Source: an uncultured Erysipelotrichaceae bacterium (lineage in GTDB: Bacteria > Bacillota_I > Bacilli_A > Erysipelotrichales > Erysipelotrichaceae). Taken from it: a stretch of DNA of 51,360 nucleotides. The stretch is from positions 1 to 51,360 of the forward strand of contig CADABS010000009.1 of the NCBI GenBank assembly GCA_902786245.1, given 5' to 3'. Positions 7,677-14,670 of this stretch are shown in pieces (within the stretch, counting starts at the first letter, position 1; each line of letters opens with the position of its first letter). Under the pieces are notes generated by a model. The model ran no database searches. It saw nothing but the letters and a program-made list of their open reading frames with translations, and was not told the origin of the DNA. The translations under genes were made by a program, and so were the position numbers.

Positions 7677-8510
7677 TCAGAACTGCGCCTCAGCGTGTCT
7701 GTAGCATCCGAATATTTTCATATCCTCGCTGCGCATCTTCAGTTCCCGCAGCACTTCCCGGATCTGACGGTCTTCGGTATTCCCGGTAAAATCGATATAG
7801 AACATGTATTCGAATACCCTTCCGGGGATCGGTCTGGATTCCAGTTTCAGCACATTGATTCCGCTTTTGGCAAGAATGCCGAGGGCATTGTACAGCGCTC
7901 CGGGCTGATGCCGCAGAATGATCATAATCGATGTTTTATCCGCTCCGGGTACGGTTTCCGGCTTCGCTGTGACAACGAGAAACCTGGTCATATTGGTATC
8001 GGTGTCCTGCACCTGCCTGTACAGCGATTCCATGCCGTAGAATTCAGCTGCCCGCCAGCTACCCAGTGCCGCTTTCGACCGGTCGCCGCAGTCCCGGACA
8101 TATTCTACCGAACGGGCTGTATCCTGAAACGGAATCTGTTTCAGCTGCGGATTGGCCGCAAAGAAACCAGCGCACTGCGAAAGTGCTTCCGGATGGCTGT
8201 ATACCTCCCTGATTTCATCCGGCGATGTGCCGGGGATGACGATCAGATCTTCCCGGATCGGTATATTGATTTCCCCGACCGCATGGATATTGAATTTTCT
8301 GAAAAGATCATAGGAACGGGCAATGATGCCGGTCGTGGTATTCTCCACCGGAATCACCGCATAATCGAGATTCCCGTTCTCAACATCTGTCAGGATCTCC
8401 GTAAAATTCCGGCCGCCTTTCTGTTCGATTTCCTGTCCGGCAAAATACTGCAGTGCCGCAATTTCACTGAATGTTCCATGATGTCCCTGATATCCGACTT
8501 TATAAACCAT
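7677..8510 (-). CDS. pheA: Prephenate dehydratase
   Basis: This is a 277-residue monofunctional dehydratase converting prephenate to phenylpyruvate in phenylalanine synthesis. Residues 1-180 form the periplasmic-binding-like catalytic half. It starts VGYQGHHGTFSE and includes NMTRFLVV, the invariant TRF with catalytic Thr. The last 80 residues are an ACT domain, including GALYNALGILAKSGIN and LESRP, which binds Phe for feedback inhibition. There is no chorismate mutase domain. The start was set at 8510 because AGGAAA is nine bases upstream. It is divergent from the small membrane protein at 8544. Confidence 0.9.
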   Translation of the reverse strand: MVYKVGYQGHHGTFSEIAALQYFAGQEIEQKGGRNFTEILTDVENGNLDYAVIPVENTTTGIIARSYDLFRKFNIHAVGEINIPIREDLIVIPGTSPDEIREVYSHPEALSQCAGFFAANPQLKQIPFQDTARSVEYVRDCGDRSKAALGSWRAAEFYGMESLYRQVQDTDTNMTRFLVVTAKPETVPGADKTSIMIILRHQPGALYNALGILAKSGINVLKLESRPIPGRVFEYMFYIDFTGNTEDRQIREVLRELKMRSEDMKIFGCYRHAEAQF

Positions 8511-8531
8511 ATTCTTTTTTCCTGTCCCGGT

Positions 8532-8537
8532 TATAAT
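8532..8537 (+). promoter_or_regulatory. -10 element placing transcription start at the ATG (possible leaderless gene)
   Basis: A perfect TATAAT lies six bases before the ATG at 8544. Transcription would begin at or beside the start codon. No Shine-Dalgarno sequence is visible upstream. The -35 region is poor. Confidence 0.45.
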
Positions 8538-8543
8538 TTTAGT

Positions 8544-9065
8544 ATGCATGAATTTTTTTCACAGCAAAGAGTTTTGATCATACGGTTCACCGGATATATT
8601 CTGATTCCGGCTGTTTTTCTCGGCAGTCTGGCAGCTGCCGGATGGAAGGATTTCAATCTGACCGGTCTTCTGCAGATCCGGGAATATTCATTTTTATCCC
8701 ATGCAGTATGTATGCTGATCTATCTCTGGATGCTCTTTCTGATCCTCCGCATTTCACCCGGTACGGACAGACGTCTGCTGCGTCTGCTGCACATAACGGC
8801 AGCTGCTTCGGTCTTTCTGCCCTGGTCGCAGCAGGAACAGATCATTTCCAATCTGCATATCATTGCGGCCTATGCGGCTTTTATCCTGCTCAATCTCATC
8901 ACCGTACCGCTGATCATGCGGAATCATACGTGCATGCGTATCTGTATTATGACCATGCTGTTCTGTCTTCTGCACTGTATGACTTACAGCAGCGTCACCG
9001 GCCTGGCGGAAGCAGCTTATGCATGCATGCTCAGCGGCGTGCTGACATACCTGAGCACAAAATAA
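8544..9065 (+). CDS. Small integral membrane protein, unknown function
   Basis: This is a 173-residue protein with about five hydrophobic segments and short polar loops. It begins MHEFFSQQRVLIIRFTGY, and I do not recognise a family. The reading frame continues far upstream (to 7695), but that part is antisense to pheA. I take the ATG at 8544, which directly follows a TATAAT and lies in the pheA intergenic space. It has no ribosome binding site, so the mRNA may be leaderless. It ends 36 bases before the H1-like gene on the other strand. Function unknown. Confidence 0.6.
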   Translation: MHEFFSQQRVLIIRFTGYILIPAVFLGSLAAAGWKDFNLTGLLQIREYSFLSHAVCMLIYLWMLFLILRISPGTDRRLLRLLHITAAASVFLPWSQQEQIISNLHIIAAYAAFILLNLITVPLIMRNHTCMRICIMTMLFCLLHCMTYSSVTGLAEAAYACMLSGVLTYLSTK

Positions 9066-9100
9066 AAAACTGCCGCCTTGCAGCAGCAGTATCAGAGTAA

Positions 9101-9634
9101 TCAGCGGTCAAAGTATTTTCTGCGTGTTTCGCTGAGGTTGTCGCAGTAGTAGCGGACTGTCAGCGATGCGGAAACCTTGTTTTCCTCTGCCGGTTCAACG
9201 ATGAATCCGTCGCCCTCGAGCATGCAGTTCAGAATTGCTTCGCATGTGGACTTCAGATTGTCAACACCAGCCTCGACTTCTGTCAGAAGGTCGCCTGCAT
9301 TGATCTCGATATAGAGCCAGTCCATTGCATGTGCTTCGCCCTTCTTCCAGTTGATGATGTCTTCATAATCCTTGACTGTTCTCTTGACAACTTCCGGTTC
9401 CTGTGTCTTCTTGACAGTCTTCTTTGCAGCAGCCTTCTTTGCCGGAGTCTTCTTTTCAGCAGGCTTCTTTTCAGCAGGCTTCTTTTCAGCTGTCTTCTTG
9501 GCAGCAGTCTTCTTTGCAGGAGCAGGTTTTTCTTCTGCTTTCTTTGCCGGAGCAGCTTTCTTCGCAGCTGCTTTCTTTGTTGTCTTTGTTTCGGTTTCTG
9601 CCTCAGCAGTCTTTACAGTTTTCTTTGCTGGCAT
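9101..9634 (-). CDS. Lys/Ala/Pro-rich histone H1-like tail fused to an unassigned C-terminal domain
   Basis: The protein has 177 residues. Residues 1-85 are a low-complexity basic tail made of KKAAAKK, PAKK and repeated AEKKP units, like eukaryotic H1 C-termini and bacterial H1-like proteins. From about residue 88 (RTVKDYEDIINWKKGE) a compact, mostly acidic globular domain follows, with several aromatic and Cys residues; I cannot name it. A tail of this kind binds DNA or RNA without sequence specificity. GGGAGG lies nine bases before the ATG, so it is a normally expressed gene of its own. A nucleoid-associated role is inference. Confidence 0.75.
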   Translation of the reverse strand: MPAKKTVKTAEAETETKTTKKAAAKKAAPAKKAEEKPAPAKKTAAKKTAEKKPAEKKPAEKKTPAKKAAAKKTVKKTQEPEVVKRTVKDYEDIINWKKGEAHAMDWLYIEINAGDLLTEVEAGVDNLKSTCEAILNCMLEGDGFIVEPAEENKVSASLTVRYYCDNLSETRRKYFDR

Positions 9635-9705
9635 TTCAAAATACCTCCCTTTTTAAAACAAAATGATTATAACATATTTTGCGACATGCACAACGAATTG
9701 CCTGT

Positions 9706-10680
9706 TTACAGGCACTTTTTTCGATAATGAAAGCCCTCACATGCAGTCATGGACAGGTAATGAATGACTTCAGCGGGGTATTTTCCCACTGCTGTTTCGT
9801 TGGTAACCATGACTGATGACGCTCCGTCAACAGCCGCATTGAAGATATCCGAGACCTCTGCCCGGGTGGGAACCGGGCTGTCGATCATCGATGTCAGCAT
9901 CTGCGTGACCACCATAAACGGTCTGTTCTGCTGCAGGCATGCATGGCTGATTTCTTTCTGTACCGCAGGCAGTTTCCATAACGGCATGCAGTTGCCGAGA
10001 TCCCCTCTGGCAATCACGACGGTATCGCATTCCGGAATGATGGAAGCGATATCGGATGCGCCTTCTTCTGTTTCGATTTTTGCGAAGAGACGGACATCGC
10101 CGCAGCCATGTTCTTTCAGAACGCTGCGTACTCTGCGCAGATCAGAGCCGCTGTGTACAAACGGCTGCATGACGCTTGTTACCCCGTATTCCCGGATCAG
10201 GGATATATTGCGCAGATCCTGTTCTGTCAGGATCGGCGTATCGATCGTTCTGCCTTCGATCTTGATGCTCTTTCTGCTCTGCAGCATACCGCCCCGGATG
10301 ATCTGCATATGATTTTCATCGGTCATTTCCGCCAGGATCTTCCCGTCATCAAGCAGAATTCTGTCTTCCGGCATAAGCGCTGCGGATACCGCATCCGAAA
10401 GACAGAGCATCTCCGCCGGAATGATTTCTCCCCGGGAAAGGAAGAGCGGTTCCTTCAATACACCGATCCGGGTTTCCGGTCCCTGCAGATCGATCATCAG
10501 ATCGACCTTTTTCCCTGTTTCCGCTTCTGCCTGACGCAGATGCATCAGCATTTCCCTGCTTTCCTGCAGACCGGCATGGGAACAGTTCAGACGGATTCCG
10601 GTCATTCCTTCTGTGATCATCGCCGCAAGCGTATCCCTGTCACTGCATGCGGGTCCGATCGTACCGAATATTTCCAGCAC
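9706..10680 (-). CDS. Pyruvate kinase-like protein lacking the C-terminal domain
   Basis: This is a 324-residue pyruvate kinase homologue; full enzymes have about 470-590. It keeps FGTIGPAC, GMTGIRLNCSHAG, DLQGPETRIG, a B domain, AKIETEEG (catalytic Lys and metal Glu), ARGDLG (metal Asp), VTQML (Thr) and PTRAEVSD. It ends at ETAVGKYPAE plus about 22 residues. The barrel is therefore complete but the C domain, which carries the fructose-1,6-bisphosphate site and tetramer contacts, is missing. The active-site set suggests catalysis is possible, perhaps unregulated or on another enol substrate. The start is a GTG with AGGTG upstream. A normal pyk presumably lies elsewhere. Confidence 0.8.
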   Translation of the reverse strand: MLEIFGTIGPACSDRDTLAAMITEGMTGIRLNCSHAGLQESREMLMHLRQAEAETGKKVDLMIDLQGPETRIGVLKEPLFLSRGEIIPAEMLCLSDAVSAALMPEDRILLDDGKILAEMTDENHMQIIRGGMLQSRKSIKIEGRTIDTPILTEQDLRNISLIREYGVTSVMQPFVHSGSDLRRVRSVLKEHGCGDVRLFAKIETEEGASDIASIIPECDTVVIARGDLGNCMPLWKLPAVQKEISHACLQQNRPFMVVTQMLTSMIDSPVPTRAEVSDIFNAAVDGASSVMVTNETAVGKYPAEVIHYLSMTACEGFHYRKKCL

Positions 10681-10773
10681 AGTTTCACCTCTTTCTTGTA
10701 CGGCTGAATTTGCCGCAATGGTTCTTTTTTCAACATTGACATGATAAACTTATTAACAGAAAGAGGAAAGCAC

Positions 10774-12237
10774 ATGATTGTAAACAGTGAAGGAATGAAG
10801 CAGATCGAAGCCAATTCCGGTGCTTCCGCAGAAACACTGATGGAAAGAGCCGGCGCAGCGCTGGCAGACGCCATAAAAAAAGAAATACAGCCGACTGATC
10901 GGATACTGATCCTGGCCGGCTGCGGCAATAACGGCGGTGACGGATATGTCATCTGCCGGTATCTGAGCGGCCTTGACTGCCGCGTAATACCTGTCTGCGG
11001 CCAGCCCAAAACCGAGGCTGCGCAGAAGAACATGAAACTGCTGGACCCGTCCGTTATTCTCCGCCCCTCTGCCGTATACAGGCAGATCGAGCGGGCAGAT
11101 GTCATTATTGATGCGGTCTACGGTTTCGGATACCATGGCGAACTGCAGAGCGACATACGCAATATATTCAAAGCCGTCAATTCTTCCTCCGCACGGGTAT
11201 TCTCCGTGGATATCAACAGCGGAGCAGAAGCAGATACGGATCATCACGATATCGGCGCGGTCCGTTCCGATATTACTTTTGCGCTGGACTGCTATAAGCC
11301 TGCGCATATGCTCAGAAAAGAAACCGAACTCTTCCGGGAAGTCCGGCTGATTCCGCTGGATCTGCCGCATCCGGAAGTTTCGCCTTACTGCGAAATGAAT
11401 GAAGAAGAGTTCTTCCGCTGCTTCCCGAAGCGCCGGGAGAATGATTATAAGGGAACCTACGGCAAGACCCTGCTGATCGGCGGAAGCTATGGAATGGCCG
11501 GCGCCGTCAGTCTGAACATCACCGGAGCCCGGACCGTCGGTGCCCCGTATGTGGAAGTCTGCCTGCCGGAAGAAATCTATCCGATCGTCGCCGCAAAGCA
11601 TACGACGGCGGTCTTCCATCCGTTCCGCATGCATGAAGCAGACCGGATGATCGAACCGTATTCACGCAAAGCCAAAGCGATTGCCTTCGGCAGCGGTGCC
11701 GTTGCCCTGGAGCGCAAGGAACAGTGCATGGACATGATCCTGCAGAGCAGTACGGTTCCCGTGATCCTGGATGCGGAGGCTCTCCGCCTTCTGCATCACA
11801 ATACCTATATTCTGCGCTTCGTGAAGTGTCCTGTGATCCTTACCCCGCATCTGGGCGAATTCGCAGCGATGCTGAATCTGCCGGCAGAAGTCATACAGGA
11901 CAACAAAATGCTGTATGCCAGCCGCTTTGCACAGGAAAACGGCGTCTATCTTGTTCTGAAAGGTCCCAATACGATTGCAGCCTCACCGAACGGTGAAATC
12001 TACATCAACCAGTCCGGCAATCCGGCACTGGCCCAGGCAGGTTCCGGCGATGTGCTGACCGGAATCATGGCCGGTATTCTGACTCTGACCGCAGATGTTT
12101 TCAAAGCTGTATGCATGTCTGTCTGGCTGCACGGATATCTGGCGGATCTTGGCACAAAAACGCATTCCATGCAGGGATTCTGCCTGGAATCATTCCCGGC
12201 AATCGCGGATGAACTGTTCCGCAGGCATGGATTCTGA
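10774..12237 (+). CDS. nnr: Bifunctional NAD(P)HX epimerase/dehydratase
   Basis: This 487-residue metabolite-repair enzyme restores hydrated NADH or NADPH. Residues 1-205 are the YjeF-N epimerase, with CGNNGGDGY near 50 binding phosphate. Residues 215-487 are the ADP- or ATP-dependent dehydratase of the ribokinase-like fold, with LTPHLGEFA and the catalytic QAGSGDVLTG near 428. The start at 10774 follows AGAGGAAAG; the ATG at 10741 has no site. It lies divergent from the PK paralogue and about 30 bases before the CPBP gene, likely as an operon. Confidence 0.9.
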   Translation: MIVNSEGMKQIEANSGASAETLMERAGAALADAIKKEIQPTDRILILAGCGNNGGDGYVICRYLSGLDCRVIPVCGQPKTEAAQKNMKLLDPSVILRPSAVYRQIERADVIIDAVYGFGYHGELQSDIRNIFKAVNSSSARVFSVDINSGAEADTDHHDIGAVRSDITFALDCYKPAHMLRKETELFREVRLIPLDLPHPEVSPYCEMNEEEFFRCFPKRRENDYKGTYGKTLLIGGSYGMAGAVSLNITGARTVGAPYVEVCLPEEIYPIVAAKHTTAVFHPFRMHEADRMIEPYSRKAKAIAFGSGAVALERKEQCMDMILQSSTVPVILDAEALRLLHHNTYILRFVKCPVILTPHLGEFAAMLNLPAEVIQDNKMLYASRFAQENGVYLVLKGPNTIAASPNGEIYINQSGNPALAQAGSGDVLTGIMAGILTLTADVFKAVCMSVWLHGYLADLGTKTHSMQGFCLESFPAIADELFRRHGF

Positions 12238-12266
12238 TGCAGAAAGCTGGAGATCGAGAGCATTGA

Positions 12267-13199
12267 ATGAGCAATTTGAATAAACAGACGATTACCACCC
12301 GTCAGGCAAAAAACCAGGTCAATACATTCGGCCTGTCACTGTTTATCTATATCTGTCTGATCCAGACCGTCTGGCACGGAGCAGTGATTCTCAACCGCTT
12401 CCGGCCGGACTTTTTCGGTGATGCCGATCCGATCCTTGTCATGATGCTGTTCAACGGACTCATGATGCTGTTTACCGCATTTGTCCTGTTCCGGATCAGC
12501 GCAAAGCAGCTCCGTCTGCGGATGCGGGATTATCTGCACAAGGTGCCGATGCCCGTCAGCCGGAAATTCATTCTTCTGATCCTGGGCATTGCCATCTATG
12601 TCCTGACCGGCTTTGTGGCGACCATCTTCCCGATCCTGCGCCAGGATGTTACCTCTGCCTACAGTTTTGTCGGGGATTTCTCGAGCGTTCCCCTGATCAT
12701 CAACAACGCTGTCTATTTCATTCTGTTTGTATGCATCAAGCCGCTCTGTGATGAGTATATCTTCCGGGGTATCATCCAGCGTCAGCTCGGCCATTACAGC
12801 CGGTATTTCGGTGTACTTGCATCAGCCGTCCTCTATGCACTTGCTCAGCCGACAATTGCGGACGCCGTCATCGCATTCTTTCTGGGATGGTATCTTGCGA
12901 TCATTTCCCTGCGCTATCATTCCATCCGGCCTTCTCTGCAGATCCATGCGGGCATCGTTTTCTTCAGCTGGATCATGTCCGTGATACCGCAGCGCTTCAC
13001 CTGGATCTCGGCGACCATGATCATGGTCGTGTTCCTCGGCACCGGCTTTGTTCTGATCGGACGCAGAGTCAATACCGATCTGCTGCGGCTCAGCAGCGGC
13101 GAAGAAAAACTGTGGAAGATCGTATTCACGTCTTTCACAGTCATCATGTGCATCGCAGTATTCCTGATCGGAATCATACTCAGTATGTTCCATCTGTGA
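12267..13199 (+). CDS. CPBP-family (Abi) membrane protein with altered active-site motifs
   Basis: This is a 310-residue multi-pass protein with about eight hydrophobic segments. The CPBP/Rce1 motif 1 EExxxR appears as DEYIFRG (about residues 167-173). Motif 2 FxxxH appears as LYALAQ, with Gln for His. A His is present in motif 3 (IHAGIVF). CPBP proteins are intramembrane proteases used in prenyl-protein or bacteriocin-immunity roles. With two of the catalytic positions changed, proteolysis is doubtful here. It follows the NAD(P)HX repair gene by 29 bases. Its terminator lies within the convergent gene at 13219..13247. Confidence 0.75.
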   Translation: MSNLNKQTITTRQAKNQVNTFGLSLFIYICLIQTVWHGAVILNRFRPDFFGDADPILVMMLFNGLMMLFTAFVLFRISAKQLRLRMRDYLHKVPMPVSRKFILLILGIAIYVLTGFVATIFPILRQDVTSAYSFVGDFSSVPLIINNAVYFILFVCIKPLCDEYIFRGIIQRQLGHYSRYFGVLASAVLYALAQPTIADAVIAFFLGWYLAIISLRYHSIRPSLQIHAGIVFFSWIMSVIPQRFTWISATMIMVVFLGTGFVLIGRRVNTDLLRLSSGEEKLWKIVFTSFTVIMCIAVFLIGIILSMFHL

Positions 13200-13202
13200 T
13201 CT

Positions 13203-14237
13203 CTACCATCTGTTCATGACCTTCTCGGCAAATCCGGGAAGGTTTTTAAATGTCAGGACCGTTCCGTCATCCAGCACCGCGGTGCCGCTGAAGTTTCCGA
13301 ACACCTGATGCTGATCGGATCTGAGCACCTTGAAATCCGTACAGGATGCCCGGTCGATCACCGGAACGAATTCCATGGTCAGCCTATTATCCGAAGAAGT
13401 GAACTGCCATGGCTCCATAAAGCGTTCCTTCTGATCGCTGCCGAGCGGTATATGGAATATGACATCTTCCAGCTTGTGTGCCCTGCCGTCATAGAAAAGC
13501 ATGTTCTCCGTTGCGGCAGATGTATCGCCGAAGCCGTATCCCAGATTGAAACCGAACCGGTGTCCGTCAAGATCTGCCGAAAGCGATGACCAGTACCAGG
13601 TATTCTGGTATGTCCATACACCTCTGCCCCAGTCAAGCACCGCAAAGGCACGATCAGGTGTAAACTCGTATTTTTCACTCCCGCAGGTAACCGTACCGGA
13701 AGCCCGCATGCAGTTGATCTTCTGGTTGTAGTAGAAAGCTTTTTCGTCTTCCGCATAGGGTGTCATGATCACCATGGAATCCTGCGGGACATCATTCAGA
13801 ATGATTTCTGCCTGCAGGGTATCGCGGTTCCGGAAGCCCGGATAGGTACAGCACAGCCTTCTTTCTTTTCCGTCGCTGTAGAATGCAATATCGATGTTTC
13901 TGTCACGGTAGGAAACATTGCCGGAAGATGAATCCGCGGGCATATGGAAGCTGCCCATCGGCATCACGGTCATGATACTGGAAGTTGTTTCGCACGGTTC
14001 TTCAAAATTCAGCCAGGATGCGCTGAGCATGCCCATATATGCGTTATCCGCAACCGTCAGTGCCAGGCCCCGGCGGCCGTCGCTGATCAGATAGTAATCC
14101 CATTCCTTGATGCGGAAAGGACTGGCCTTGACAGCTCTGCGGTCATACGTACGGACCAGTGAAACAGCGTATCCCTTTTCGATCAGCTTCCCGTTTTCAT
14201 CGAGAAGCGGTCCTCTGCGGTCAACTTTTCTCTGCAT
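13203..14237 (-). CDS. DUF2804 family protein
   Basis: This is a 344-residue soluble protein of the DUF2804 type. The DRRGPLLDENGKL opening, the FRIKEWDYYLISDG block near 45 and FAVLDWGRGVWTY near 205 are characteristic. It is rich in beta strands and probably a lipocalin or AttH-like fold, with no known enzyme activity. The start at 14237 follows GGAGA at nine bases; an earlier in-frame start at 14273 has none. It converges on the CPBP gene with a gap of only three bases. Confidence 0.75.
   Translation of the reverse strand: MQRKVDRRGPLLDENGKLIEKGYAVSLVRTYDRRAVKASPFRIKEWDYYLISDGRRGLALTVADNAYMGMLSASWLNFEEPCETTSSIMTVMPMGSFHMPADSSSGNVSYRDRNIDIAFYSDGKERRLCCTYPGFRNRDTLQAEIILNDVPQDSMVIMTPYAEDEKAFYYNQKINCMRASGTVTCGSEKYEFTPDRAFAVLDWGRGVWTYQNTWYWSSLSADLDGHRFGFNLGYGFGDTSAATENMLFYDGRAHKLEDVIFHIPLGSDQKERFMEPWQFTSSDNRLTMEFVPVIDRASCTDFKVLRSDQHQVFGNFSGTAVLDDGTVLTFKNLPGFAEKVMNRW
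13219..13247 (+). terminator. Terminator of the nnr-CPBP operon, embedded in the DUF2804 3' coding end
   Basis: ACCTTCTCGG (13219..13228) and CCGGGAAGGT (13234..13243) form a 10-bp stem with one G-T pair and a CAAAT loop. It is followed by TTTTT. The whole element is coding sequence of the opposite-strand gene. Confidence 0.75.
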
Positions 14238-14288
14238 ATGATATGATCTCCGTTTATTCTCTGTTAACTTCATTGTAGCCTATAAATC

Positions 14289-14325
14289 AGAAAAAAAAGC
14301 AGAGAAGATTTTTTCTTCTCCGCTT
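14289..14325 (-). terminator. Terminator of the glycosidase / DAK-fragment unit
   Basis: GCAGAGAAG and CTTCTCCGC pair (14299..14323, one mismatch). On the minus strand eight T residues follow. Confidence 0.75.
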
Positions 14326-14343
14326 CTGTTTCTGCTGTGCTTC

Positions 14344-14601
14344 TCAGCCTGGCAGGCCTTCTTCCTGACGCTGCATGTTTTCAACGACAACGTCATAGAT
14401 ATCGCCGATGGACTGTCCGTATTCCAGAACGAGCCAGGGCTCATTGGTATGAAAATGAATCTTGATGAGCGTATCATCGCCGACGACCAGCAGGCAGTCG
14501 CCCTTGAAGTGTTCAAGAATATAATCATGGATCACATCTTCATCCAGATTTTCACCGTCAATCAGCAGCTGTGTGTCGAATTTGAATTCAAGCTGTTCCA
14601 T
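14344..14601 (-). CDS. Stand-alone DAK/FakA C-terminal-like domain (85 aa)
   Basis: The 85-residue protein matches the part of YloV/FakA-type kinases that follows the DhaL domain. DCLLVVGDDTLIKIHFHTNEP with YGQSIGDIYDV and ENMQRQEE resembles the 'GDSLVVV...VKVHVHTNDPG...VLEYGQ' segment. It has neither the kinase domain nor the rest of the DegV-like partner. Such orphans have been called 'kinase to dihydroxyacetone kinase'; no function is established. AGGAGA lies seven bases before the ATG at 14601. It follows the glycosidase gene by about 70 bases and shares its terminator. Confidence 0.7.
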   Translation of the reverse strand: MEQLEFKFDTQLLIDGENLDEDVIHDYILEHFKGDCLLVVGDDTLIKIHFHTNEPWLVLEYGQSIGDIYDVVVENMQRQEEGLPG

Positions 14602-14670
14602 ATGCAAATCTCCTTTTCTTCCCCGTGATTATACCACTTTAAAGCCGATCATTTATCGGAATGCACCCGA

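Noticed and set aside
7695-8543. Upstream 283 codons of the frame that ends with the small membrane protein
   Set aside because: They are antisense to pheA and do not look like protein. Only the part from 8544 has membrane-protein composition.
9424-9620. Short near-repeats that look like a repeat array
   Set aside because: They are the Lys/Ala/Pro codons of the H1-like tail, with no constant spacers, so not CRISPR.
14280-14528. 82-codon minus-strand frame overlapping the DAK-domain gene
   Set aside because: It is out of frame with the DAK-like protein, extends through the terminator and has no domain match.
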